Of a stretch of DNA of 64,000 nt, positions 32,536 through 44,000 are shown piece after piece. Under the pieces are notes generated by a model. The model was not told where the DNA came from, ran no database searches, and was given only the letters and a program-made list of their open reading frames with translations. The position numbers were made by a program, and so were the translations under genes. The DNA comes from Rhynochetos jubatus (taxonomy: Eukaryota > Chordata > Aves > Eurypygiformes > Rhynochetidae): NCBI GenBank assembly GCA_027574665.1, contig CM050657.1, positions 30,379,408 through 30,443,407 of the forward strand, given 5' to 3'. Every line of letters starts with the position of its first letter. Within the stretch, counting starts at the first letter, position 1.

Positions 32536-32770
32536 TGCTTTGAAGCCCTAATGCTGAGAAGTCCTAAGTGCTGGTAACTTGCTGCTCATTGCAGGTAGGG
32601 TGACTTCGAACTAGGTTCTCCAAAAACCTCAGATCAAACGATGCTCTTGTTTTGGATGCCCTTAATGCCGCTCACTTCCAGAAATCCAATAATAGTGAAA
32701 GACCTGGAGGGTAACTTTGCGGCAGTGTCGCTGCCGAAGGTAATTCTTTCTCTGCTTCTGAATGTTTCAG

Positions 32771-33017
32771 AGCTACCGAGAGAGTGGCCGAAGCCAACGC
32801 TAAGCTCCTTGAGGAGCGCCACAGAAGCGAATCTCTAATCATGAGCAGCGTTGTCAGTGGAGGTCTGGCTGCAAGTCCAGTTCCGTATCCACCTGAGCTG
32901 GGACATCTTGGCAGCAGTTTGGCACTGAACAGGAGCCTGAGCCTGGGAGGCAGCTTCCTCCGCCCAGCCGGGGACACATCGTCGTCAAGAAGCAGGGTTG
33001 AAGCCTATGTGGCCAAG
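32771..33017 (+). CDS. ANKRD26: ANKRD26-like copy C, antepenultimate exon
   Basis: Between GTTTCAG and GTAAGC, encoding ATERVAEANAKLLEERHRS..., ...SSVVSGGLAASP..., LNRSLSLGGSFL and RVEAYVAK. This is the conserved tail following the coiled coil in ANKRD26-family proteins. 247 bp, entering with one base and leaving in phase 0. No upstream coiled-coil exons are present between here and the macrosatellite, so copy C lacks its 5' part. Confidence 0.85.
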
Positions 33018-36000
33018 GTAAGCATTTTGAAATACTGTTCTCAGCTACTGCTAAAGAGTATCCGTAAGCAAGGCTGTGCTTTCTATCCTAAAGTTAGAAT
33101 CCACTTGTGATACCAAGCCATAGGGTCTGATATGCCTAAACAACTGCTAAGCGTCCAAGCAGTACGTGACTGTACGTGATAGGGGTGAAGACTTGTGGTC
33201 ATCAGGGTTGTGTAAATTTCCAAGAGCGCTCAAAGGCCAAGAAATGCTGACATCTGAGTAATGAACTGTGTAACTGCCGCCTTTTACAAGAGAAGCTGAT
33301 AAAGAATACTGTGGCATAGGAGGTTCCCAGCTAAGCTCTTCATTACATTGTGTGGTATGTATGACCCATTTGAAACGCCTAACTTTGGTGGGATTTTGCA
33401 CTCATCATAGACACCTCTGTCTGAAACACCTTTTCCTTCTTCACTGGTCTTGATCCTATCAGTTCCTTTGCTGGAACTTGCTGTAGTAGATCAATACCAG
33501 CAAAGGGATGCTTGAAAAATAGGATGATATGAACGGGATCACTTAACTTCTCACTTTACACTTCAGTGCAGGATGTGCACTAAGCGTAGGAGGCATTTGT
33601 TTTTGTAGCTCCTGCTGTGTGTTACTACGTGAAAAGGTAAAGCTAAGTGCTCCTCAGGAAGTCTCCACAGCTTTCTGATTTTGCAACAATGCTGCAACCT
33701 CCGCAAGACCTCTGGCCAAAGTGTGCCCTGTGATTAGCAGTCAGTCATACATCACCGAACGGTGAACGTTACATCATGAGATTTGGAAACCAGATGTCAG
33801 TAATTGTAATCGGTTTCCCGCCTCGCATAGGATGGAGGCACGGACAACCTTCTCTGTTCAGTCAGCGTTCCATCCCTCACGTGTTCCCTTGTTGAACGAA
33901 GGTGAGAAGTAGCCGTTCACTTGTGTGTCTGTCTCAGTTCGGTGGTCCCACCCACACCGGGAAGAACCCATTTAAACAGTGTGCCTACATACTGCACCTG
34001 ATTTGAAAAAAGTACAGGAAGTTTTCAAAGACCCAAAGCAGTGCAGGTTTGCACAGCAGTGGCAGTTAGAGATGAACTTTGGCTGTATCGCTGCGAATGT
34101 GTTTTTCAGGTCCGAGGGGTGGATATACATTACAGAAAGAACTCAGGAGGCAGGTACTACGGGACCGTCCGCAGGGCTGTTTGCATGCAAGCGGTGGAAA
34201 GGAGGCAGAAGTCGGGGACCCACTGCAAAAGTGAAAGAAGGCCAAGGGATCAGGGAGGGTAGGGAGCAGGGAACAAGGGAGGAAAAGAAAGGACAGAGAG
34301 ACGGGAGCAAGATGTTAAAAGAAGAAAAAGGCAGAGGAGGAAACCGTCCCCCTCTTAGGAAAGAAAGCGGCCCTAGTTTAGAAGAGAAGGGTTAACAGTT
34401 GTGCCTTTTTTGAAGAAGAAGGAGGAATGGGGTAAAAGATGGTGAAGGGAACCAGAGTGTGAGTGCTGAGTGCTTCCTGCCTGAATTGCAGCAACATTCT
34501 TCAGGTAGTCCTTTCCATTTTAATTTTCCAGAAGAAGTTGAAACTCTGGGCATCTCACAGTTTTGGTAATATCAAGGTCGGTACCTTTTCTGGTTTACTA
34601 GCTTCCCTTAAGTATAGTACAGAAATGAAATATTTTAAAAGGCTATTTCATAGCTCGTTGCTTGGATCCAGTTGCTAATATACGCAGGTACGTATTTCAA
34701 GTAGTTACTTAGGCTGCTTCAACGTTTTGTGAAAAATGGTTCCCAGAGCCGTTGTTGAAAACCATTTGAGCTGTTGTCAGGTAAAGGGAGCATTAGATCT
34801 GAGAATGGTGACGCGGCTCTCGCTCAGTGTCCTGACTTCAACAGCACCCAAGTTTCTTTTCAGAGCACAAGTCTGTCACATTTTGTGATGGATTGCCATG
34901 CCGGGTAATGTTTTTAGCTTCCTCCTCAACAGAGAAGCTGGGGATAATGGGCTCTTAACTAGACACAGTTTGTCTCCTCAGGACTAGCTTTTAATTCTAA
35001 TCTAGTATTAAACAATAATGCTTTCTTCCTTGAATGAAGGTGAGTAAAACTATTGCTAATCCTGCGAAAACTTATCCGTTTCTTACTATGTCTACCAGGT
35101 TCTCTTAATAAAAAGCTGGAAACCTCATCCTGCCTGTTTTCCCTCACTGCAAGCAGAAGGGTGGCTGTGGGACCTGTGTGAATTTATCATCCCTGTTACT
35201 AAATCCAGCTGTGCATCCTTTTGTGGTATTTCTTCCTGTGATCACCATCTAGGGAACAACAGACTGTAGCCTCGAGTCACTCGATATTCAGCGTATTCAG
35301 GAAAACCTTAGGACCTGATCTTCTCTTTCCAAGCCCTTCAGAAAAGAGAAAGAGGGTTCCCAGAGCTGCAGTAGTTGCTAGAGGACACTAAGAACTGCTG
35401 GCTTAAGTTTCCTCAGCTGGGTGCAGCATGTCATTAACTGTTTGAAGGCACACCGTATCTCTGAGGAACTGAAGGTATGGGATTCCTCACGTGCGCCTAA
35501 AATAAGAGGATTAAACTGGAAAATAAAGCTTCAAGTCAGGAAGTAACAAGAGGGAAGATCCTGCCTGTATCCCTCTGCGTGCATCTCTCTCGGTTTCCAA
35601 ATGCAAAACTACCAGATGCGTGGTCTGCACTGTCATTCCGGCAGGAGTCGCGTGTCATTCAGTAGACAAGTCAGAGCGTGAGGAAAGAATTGAGAGGTGA
35701 TGGTTCTAGTCTGTTTTGAAGTACTTTGCCAGTTGTGGTGCTTAGTGCTCTGCCTGTTCAGATCATTTAAAGACAGGAGCGTTTCTCTCACTCTGAGCCT
35801 TTTCTTCACTGTTTGCTTCAATGATGCCTCAGGTATTTTTTTCCAGTAACCTGGTTCCGTTCTACAGAACTTGTCTTGCCTTTACGTTCAAGCTGAGCAG
35901 TGCTGCCTTGGCTGGGGATTACAGGAGCTCCTTCCACAAAAGCTCATAATGACAGGGAGTTAAGGAGCTTAAATTGCAGAGTGCCTCAGGTAGTCCTCTT

Positions 36001-36448
36001 GCACTTTATTTAGTCAGAGGTCTCTGTGCCAGTTTGGTGTTTCTCACAGTTGCATTCTCAGGTGAGAAAGGCTATTTGGAGTAAAGTACCTGCTGTTCTT
36101 AAGAGGAGGGTGTTACGTAAATTGGGTTTGTGCAACAGCTTTTCAGTAGCTCCAGGGGGAAGGAGGTGAAAACCCTTAACACTGCTATTATGCAAAATGC
36201 TGGTGTTAATTCTTTATCCATGCAACTGTTGGAAAAAACATTGTTTTTTTCTTGAATGGGCTTGAATGGGCTTCTCCATTCTTCCTTGAATGGGCACTCC
36301 ATTGGAAAAGTCAACCCCCAAACCAAGATGTTTGGGATGATATTTTTAGTTTTTAACACGTTATGTGTGGGCTTTAAGAATGTTTTACAAGTTTAATATT
36401 ACAAAACTGTAACTGTTAAAATATTAACTGTTTTCTGTATAATTCTAG
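33018..36448 (+). other. Intron of copy C
   Basis: No exon seen. A purine-rich stretch (mostly A and G) occupies about 34190-34440 and opens a spurious frame rich in Lys, Glu and Gly. The remainder looks like ordinary intron. Confidence 0.6.
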
Positions 36449-36494
36449 GTACGGCGGGAACTGGATGAAAAAATCACCAAAGAACTTGAACGGG
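36449..36494 (+). CDS. ANKRD26: Copy C penultimate exon
   Basis: 46-bp exon between ATTCTAG and GTAATG encoding VRRELDEKITKELER plus one base, which completes the codon at the next exon (R-A-T-A-E-L-E). Typical basic/acidic C-terminal helix of the family. Confidence 0.85.
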
Positions 36495-37436
36495 GTAATG
36501 TGTCGTTATGTTAGGAGCGTTTGTGAGACAGATGATGCCTGTTGCTAACTCTTCAAACTAATGGCTTGAGAGCAGTCAAGTTCCTGCGTAAGCACAGGGC
36601 TTTTTCTGCTAGCTTTCCAGTTTAGACTGTGATAACTTCCCCTCTCCCAAAATATTGTATAGAATGTCATGCAGGACCTGGAAAAAAGCCCACCGAAAAC
36701 TAACCCAATTCCCCCACGCAGAGACACCCGGATTAAGCTGAAGTCACCTTTCCCTGCAGTTAATCCCCAAGCACAAAGAGCAAACATCCATGAGACAAGA
36801 TTTTTATGGGCTTCAGCCGCCACATCTCCCTCCATGTACACCGACTGCATTCAGCACTAAGCCATTACGCATTCCCCGCGGATAGTGCTTGAGTTCTGCT
36901 GTGTCTCTTACTCACCGCTTGTGTCTGTAGCTTCTGTGTTCCAGTCTTTTGAAGAAGCAAGGGTATGGTTAGTGGCAAAAGATCACCTTTCTTGAGGGAA
37001 AGATCATTCAGCGTGTTTAGGCAAACGTAAGACGAGTCGAGTGCTTGTAATGTATAGCCTAGAGGTGCTTTATCCTACGAGGGCAGGGGTCCAAAGAGGA
37101 ATTGCACCTGTGTCATGATAATTATTTCTCCAGAGTCACCGCTTTGCAGTGACTGGTGCCGCTTCAGAGCGGGTAGGCCCCGAGAGCATTTCCTTCTGTT
37201 CCCGCGTGCTTTTGATCACAGAGCATTCAGCAGTTGCTTCGTAGCTCTTTGCGTGTGTCTGAATGGGCACAAGGCCACTGCTGCGCACCTGGGTGCATTC
37301 TGAACGGTACTGCTCCTCTGCTCGGAGTCAGGGTGTGTTTGGTTTGGGGCCCAAATGATGTTTTCACAGGGATTGATTTGGCCCGGGCTGCCGTAAAAGC
37401 AACACCGGGAATCTTGTCTTTGCTTTTTCCCCCCAG

Positions 37437-37585
37437 CCACTGCTGAACTTGAGACTGGTTCTGCCGGCGTTTCTCCCATAGTATCTACTGATGGATCTTC
37501 AGAAAATCTCCGTGTTGACCAGGATCCCCTTGGCAGGGCAGTACAGGAGTACCGTGATGTTTTAACCAAAAATTACCTGATTTGA
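37437..37585 (+). CDS. ANKRD26: Copy C terminal exon with stop
   Basis: After CCCCCAG it encodes TAELETGSAGVSP..., STDGSSENL, DQDPLGRAVQEY and ends DVLTKNYLI followed by TGA (37583-37585). The family ends in a similar short motif. Phase agrees with the penultimate exon. A poly(A) signal follows. Confidence 0.88.
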
Positions 37586-37690
37586 ACAAAATGCTAGGGA
37601 AAGACTCTGGAAGTAGTTTTGTTTCCATAGTGCCTCTCTGGTTTCCCGTCCCGCGGTTTAGATGTGAATATGTGTTTATTGCCGTCTGAA

Positions 37691-37696
37691 AATAAA
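37691..37696 (+). terminator. Poly(A) signal of copy C
   Basis: AATAAA 105 bp beyond the TGA. The equivalent site in the decayed duplicate near 32109 is AATATA. Confidence 0.7.
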
Positions 37697-38177
37697 TTCT
37701 ATTAAATGGATTTCAAGCACATTGCGCTTACTTTTTACTGCTGCACAGTTGTTTTACGTGGCACTAACAAGAAGCACCATATCTATTTTTTCTGACTAGC
37801 AGGCTGACTAATCTTCATGCTTCAGCTTGACACGACTGTCAAAGTGTCTCGTATTAAGGTAGATGCATTGCTTTGTTCCACTCGTGTTCCGTGTTTTAAC
37901 AAAAGCCTTCCCTTTGTTCCGTTTAATCCTTTCACTCTCTCTCTTTCATGTTTCCAGTGTTATGTTAATGCTTAGGACATTATTTGATGTCCTTTGAGCC
38001 CGCTGCTTCACTCCTGGTGCAGTGAATATTTTTGCTGATGCAGTTTCACCAGTGTTCAAGCTGGAGAACAGGCACTTTACGTTGCTGTCACCTTGTGCGC
38101 CTTAGGTTTGTACTGTGAGTGCACGGTACTGCCAAGAAAGTTGTTCTGTGGTCTTTTCGGTGTGTTTTGGTTTGTAT

Positions 38178-38440
38178 CAAAGACCCACGGAACGGGTGAG
38201 GTTGGAAGGCACTTCTGGAGGTCATCCGCTCCAAGCCCCTGCTCGAGCAGGGCCACCAGAGCCGCTTGCCCAGGGCCAGGTTGGCTTTTGAGCATCTCCA
38301 GGGACGGAGACTCCACAGCCTCCCTGGGCAGCCTGTGCCAGTGCCTGGTCACCCTGTGTTTCCTGACGTTCAGAGGGAGCCTCCTGTGTTTCAGTGTTTG
38401 CCCACTGCCTCCCATGGTATTCCTGCCCATTTCTGTTTGA
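38178..38440 (-). mobile_element. CR1 LINE 3' end, minus strand
   Basis: Reverse complement of a CR1 3' end: GAGGTTGGAAGGCACTTCTGG, CCCTGCTCGAGCAGGGCCAC, CTCCCTGGGCAGCCTGTGCC and the CCCACTGCCTCCCATGG block. Same insertion as at 32386-32535 but extending about 110 bp further. Confidence 0.9.
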
Positions 38441-39469
38441 AAAATTGCTGCGGCTGTAGACATTGGCGGCTCCTACATCCCCACCTGTGGAGCACCTCCG
38501 ACACTTCATCTGGGGACAAAGGAATGGTAATAGATCGGCCTTCCGTCTCCTCGGTACTTTGCAGAACTTGTGTCAGAGGACAGCTGACCCTTTTGTTGCT
38601 GCCGGCTGCTGCTGCTATGGTGGCTGTAGCCCAGGTGTTGGCCAGTGTTGTGAGACATCTGCCATTTCCCTTAGAAGAAGCAGTTTCCCTTCTTCCAGGG
38701 AAACCTGTTGTTAGGAAGATCTCCAGTTAGCCTTTCCTGTCTGCAGAAGTCACTAGTGATCAGAAGACAGAAGAAAGTCCCAATTCCGGGGTTGTATGGT
38801 TGTATTGAGATGAATTAAGACTGGAAGAAAATTAGGGGGTTTCCCACTCATTCACCACCTTGAGTTCACAGGCACTGAGAAACGCAACAAATGCTGCTGT
38901 GACACTGTTCCTTTAGTATGAACACAACTTTGTGAAGCTACTGCACTGTACTATTCCAGATACTGAACAGAAAGTAGGAACAGAACAAACTTTGTAGTCT
39001 AGTCCATGTCTTGGCGGTGGTGTTCCCCTTCTTGACTTTGCTTTCCAACCCCTTCCCTGCCCATCTGACTCTGCAGAGCTCGCCTTTGCTCATGGCTGCA
39101 TCTTCAGCTTGTCCTGGAGGCCAGGCAAAAGGCACGAGTCTGTCTCCTCTTCCTCCGGAGAGGCTTGGAGCACCGTTGTGTTAAGACCGTGGACTAGAGC
39201 TGAGCTGTGGCTGATCATCAGTTCCCAGACTCTTCCTGTACTGTAGAGCAATCCTTCCTGTGATCTGGGCAGAAGGCGGTGCCTGAGCTTCTGCCAACCA
39301 TAAAATGCTGGCAGACCCCACGGGTTTTGCTCCCGCGGGGAGATGACCAATTTGTAGCCCGCAAAGGGAAAAGGAGTTAGGAAACTCCTCCCGCCTGCAG
39401 CAGAGCATTCAAAGAGAAGTTCAGCTTCTGGTACATTCCAGCGTCTCTCCAGGAGAAAGCAGGTGCAGA
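38441..39469. other. Intergenic between copy C and copy B
   Basis: No recognised gene. A plus-strand frame to 38730 has no homologue I know. Nothing else supported. Confidence 0.45.
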
Positions 39470-40250
39470 AAGTCTGGGGACACCCCTGATGATCTGGGAG
39501 AGGCCATGGCCAATGTACTGAGCCTTTCGCTTGAGTCCTGGCCTAATCCTAGCTTTAACTGCAGAACCACCACGTTCCAGGTCTGGCTGGAAAGCAACCG
39601 GCTATGGAAGTCCACCTAGACAGTTCTTGTCTCCTCAGGTGCATGCAGATAGGCATTACAGCTTTGACGATTCACTGGTCACGTGTACACCAAAGCACAC
39701 TTGGGGTAAAAAACACCGACATAATGTTTTTCCCTCCTCTCCAGGTAATCACCCTTCACCGTTAGGTATATCAGGGGATGTCTGGGATGTAAAACCAAAA
39801 TGGCCTTTGGCAGGTACCAGATTGATTCAAACAATAAGCCTCCTGCCCAGTGTAATGAGCCTTTTGCTTGTACCCTCAGCAGTACCATGACTGTGAGCTA
39901 AATAAAAACTAAACTCAAAACATTAGGGATCACCCAGGAGCCAGAGACCAAAGAAATAGTGTGAACAAAGATCAAGAAGCTGGTCAAAAATGAACAGAAA
40001 CTGCTGCTATTTGGTTCAGTGGTAGATTCCAGCTGTTCCTTTGGCACCTCTTTTGGCTCCTAAGGAGTAACCAGCTCCTGTACCCACAGCCCCAGCAGCA
40101 GTCTCTGCTCTGCAAAGTGTGAACCGACATTTCAGCCCAACGAGCTACCAAAGGCCCTACCGCCTCCAGCTGACCCTAATCACAGGGCTCTTTTGATTGA
40201 CACCGTTCTGAAACGTGTCACATTTGACAGGGGCTGTAGGGTCTCCCGGG
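39470..40250 (+). repeat. Segmental duplication, upstream flank of copy B
   Basis: Condensed version of 6960-10385: block a (39470-39830) joins block b (39880-40250) with the intervening 2 kb of copy A absent. Includes the open frame over VHADRHYSFDDSL and DVWDVKP. Confidence 0.7.
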
Positions 40251-41070
40251 CCGGGCCGGGCCGGGCCGGGCCCTGGCAGTGCCCTGTCGCCACCAAGACT
40301 TTTCCCCAGCGGATGGCGCTGTCGGCCCGCGGCCCACACCCCCGGCCCTCCGCAGGCCGCGCATGCGCGGACCCGCCCGCGGCGCACCGGGCAGCCGTTA
40401 CCCTCCGGGCGGCCGTTACCCTCCGGGCGCGAATGCGAGAGCTCGCCATCGCGCCGTAGGCAGTGCCCAAGGAGGTGCCGCCGTCACCGAAGGAACGCTT
40501 CCCTGTACTCGGGTTGCCAGCGCCACAGTGGTTCGCTTCGCAGCACCCGGACCGGAGCGAGCTGCTGCTGGCGGCTCTGCTCCCCTGCCCGTGGCCCGGC
40601 ACAGCCCGCCGGGTGCCTCCAGCCGTCGCTGCCCTGAGGCGGGCCCGGGCCCGCGTCCCCGGCGCGGGATGAAGAGGTTCTTCGAGTTCGGGAGGAAGAA
40701 GAAGAAGGAGCAGCCATCGCCCGGCAGCGCCGGGCCGCCCTGCCCCGCTGGTGCCTACGAGCTCCGGCAGAAGGACCTGGGCGGGCTGCACCGCATGGCC
40801 GCCGGCGGCGACCTGGCCCCGGAGCGGCAGGCGCTGAAGAAGTGCGGCATCGCCGGGCGGGAGAAGGCGGAGTGGTGAGCGGGAGCAGCGCCGGGCGGGC
40901 GGGGGTGGGGGCCGGCGGCGCCAGAAGCCCCGGGCCGCAGCTACGGCCCTCGGCAGCTCGGCGGTGGGTGGGACTCGGGCTTGTGCTGCCAGAAGCCCGT
41001 GCATTCGGCCCGGCATCCGACTGTCGCCTTCCCCTTTTGCCCCGGCCTCCTCGGTGCCCTCAGTTCCCTG
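40230..41070 (+). promoter_or_regulatory. CpG island promoter of ANKRD26-like copy B
   Basis: Begins with five tandem CCGGG steps (about 40248-40271). NRF1-type CGCGCATGCGCG at 40358-40369, a doubled GCCGTTACCCTCCGGGCG at 40395-40430, and then exon 1. No TATA box. Shared features with copy A suggest a common ancestral promoter. Confidence 0.6.
40669..40874 (+). CDS. ANKRD26: Copy B exon 1
   Basis: MKRFFEFGRKKKKEQ... to ...GIAGREKAEW, GTGAGC donor, phase 2. The ELRQKDLGGLHRMA motif precedes the first ankyrin unit. The frame is open upstream too; the start was chosen by the family's MK-F-basic start. Confidence 0.87.
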
Positions 41071-44000
41071 CCCGGGGGGCAGGAGAGGGCTGCCGGCAGC
41101 AGCCCCACAGAGGTGGTTTGCTGGAGGAGCCTCCTGGCCATTCTGCAGCCACGCTTTGCAGCCGACTTGCAGTTGCTTGCCTCTGTGCAGCTTGGAGGGC
41201 TCAGCGTGCAGGCTTAGCAGCTGAGCCGAGAAAGCTGCCCTGCGTTAACAGAGAGGAACTGAAGGAGAGGTGAGCACTGCAGCTGGGTGAGCAAGGGTTA
41301 CAGCGCAGAATAAACGGGTGGGATGTTGGTGGGCCTTTTGGGACTGCCCTGTGGCAGCCAAGGCAGCAGTCTGAGTTTAGGTGGCAGTTGTTTAGTTGTT
41401 CGCTCTGAGGCTTTGGAGCAGCTCATCAGGACCTTGGATTGGGAGACCGGGGCAGCTACTGAAGGAGAAGCTGCTGCTTCTGGCAGGTGCTGTTGTGTGG
41501 GGGGTTGAGTCGAGCACAGCAAGCAGTGGGGAACTGTATCTTAAGGAGAAGGCCTGGGCTGCAGCACGGCTCCTGGTGATCCATCGTGGGCATAAGGGAA
41601 ACAGCTGGAGTTTTTGGGTCTTGTATTTGTCAACGCTTTAATGTCTTTCCTGAAAAGACGCAGAGTCCAAACCTTCCTGCTATTCTGAAGAGATGCTGGT
41701 TTTGTCAGAGTAGCTCATCTGCCTAGGCTGTCTTGAAGACTTTTGCCAGCCAACTAGTTTATTGCCCTGAAAACACCCAAACCTACCTAGATTTGTAGGA
41801 GAAGCAAGGAGAGCGTGGTAAGCATGCACTTGGGTAATGTGGGTAGCGTGCCTGGGTGTTGCCAGTCTGTATTTGTTTCTGCAGCCGGAGACGGGAGATG
41901 CGGTTGAAGGTGGATTGAGTGCGTTTTGTGCATACTCCAGCTGCCTGAGTCCAGGTGCCCAATGGCATTTATGGAAATAGCTGCTGAATGGTTTGGGTTT
42001 TTTTTTGTTTGCCCTTTTTTTTTTTCCTTCCTGCCTTCTCTTTCACTGTGGCTGCTTCAGTCAGTCATCAGTTCGTAGCAGACCCTAGTATGACATGTGG
42101 CTAGCTTTTTCATCTGAAGTTCATCTTGTTCAAGAAAGCCTTGATTCCTCTGGAAAGGTTTCGTGCTGTGTGTCATGCCACTGTGGGTGTTGTAACTGGG
42201 CAAAGAAAGTAACACACTGTAAAAAAAACCAAAAAACCCAAGATACAAGGCAGTGTACGTACAATAGAGCACCGGGATGCTTTTGGCGTGACAATGCCCA
42301 GTGCTGACAAGCTTACCTGGGAGGGATTCAGTGGCCAGTCTGCCTGCTTTCTGCAGACCCTGTACACTATACTAGCCTGGAGGGTTCCAGGCCCACCTCC
42401 GCCCTTTAGGTGCTTGTGGGTGTGGTGTGTGTTTTGAGTGACCACCAGGTGCAGTTGTGTTCCAGAGCTTCATCATGTTCTCCAGGGACTGGAAAAGTTG
42501 ACATCATTGGAAACAGAAGTGCAATGTTGGAAGTGATGGTTAAAACGTGTGCGTTGTTCATAGGAGTATCTCCGTTCTGCTCCTCAGGACTTGTAAAAGC
42601 AAAATCCTGCACCAGGGATGTGGGAAGTATCACACCTCCAGGCTCCTTCCAGAAGGTGGTTCCTGTAACCCATAGGACCTTGCCAAACCGCGCCTGGAAC
42701 AGCTGTTAGGAGCAGGCAGGTTTTCAGAGGTGTTCCAGCAAAGCTTTTGGCCTTGCTGAAAGAGATGGGCCAAACTCAGCACAGAGGTGGAAGCAGTGCA
42801 GGCACGATGCCAGCTAGTCATGAATCCTGGGCCAGAGCTAATCACTAAGAGAGATTTACCCTGTCAGCTGCCTGTCGGGGTGAACTCCAGAGCTTTTCAT
42901 TGCTTAGCTTGTAGCTGCTGGGTCGTCGGCTCAAGTGCTCTTGGACTTGCCTGCTGCCAGTTTCCCTGGGATCTCCCAGTGGGGTTATTTTGCAGCTGCT
43001 CAGGCATCAGCGGTTCTCTTCTACGCCATGGGCGATGAGCGTAGGATTGCAGCAGCAGGAGGAAGAGAGTCTGGGCAGGGTCCCCAGGGCTGGGTGGCAG
43101 AACACAGCTTTGGTTGCCTGCTGGGACAGGCAACTGTGAACATAGAGGGGGAGACAGGACTTTGTGGGTGATTGTGTCTTTGGATACAAGTAGGCTGCTG
43201 AATTGACGTGGGACCTGGAGATGTTCTGTGGTTTGAAGGAGCCCTTTTCTTTCTGCCAGTGCTTTAACATGAAGAAAAAAGTGTGATTTTTCTTTTGCTG
43301 GTCACGGATTGTGGAAACACAGTATGCCCTCCTTGGAGAGGACTGCCTCTGTAGTAGGCTGTTTATGACTGTGATAGTTGCACGTGTCGAGAAGGTCAAA
43401 TACTGCTTTTCTGCAACCAGGATGACAGGGTTCTGCTGTTTGGTTTGCTGCATGTTGTCAGAGGGGCTTTGATGCAAGTGTGTTCTTGGGTTTGCTGCTT
43501 GCTTCAGCAAGAGAAAATGCAGAAATTCTCACGGTGCAGGGAGACACTAATCTTGTTGCTATATAACCCATCTCCTACATCTCTGCTGCGCTTCTGGCAC
43601 GTGAATGATCATAGAAGAGCAGAGAGGTTTGCTTGCCATAGCGCTCAGATTCCCAAGCTTTGGTCTCTGTTGCTGTGGCATGCGTGTATTCCTGCTGGAG
43701 GCAGTGACCAGTGCCTGGGCAAGGGAATCTGTGCAGATTCAGTTCTACAGAGAAGAAAATGTCACCTACCTGAGCGGAAGCTGTGAAGGTTTTGCTAACC
43801 AGCCTCAGGCGTTTGGTGTGCAGTTGCTGCTAGCGGTAAAGGAATGAAAAATAATCTCTTAAGATTGCTTTTTGCAAAGCGAAGCTTGTGGCCATATCCA
43901 TTTATCTCGGCCTGAAACAATTTCTTTAGTTGTCCCTCTGGACTAATTTAACATATCTGTTTTTTAGGACAGCTCTGCATCTTGCTTGTGCCAATGGCCT

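Noticed and set aside
33979-34395. Open frame of 138 codons in the copy C intron
   Set aside because: It is produced by a purine-rich tract (Lys/Glu/Gly/Arg) and has no splice signals or homology.
38266-38730. Plus-strand frame of 154 codons after the CR1
   Set aside because: Its first half is antisense CR1, and the remainder has no homologue or splice context.
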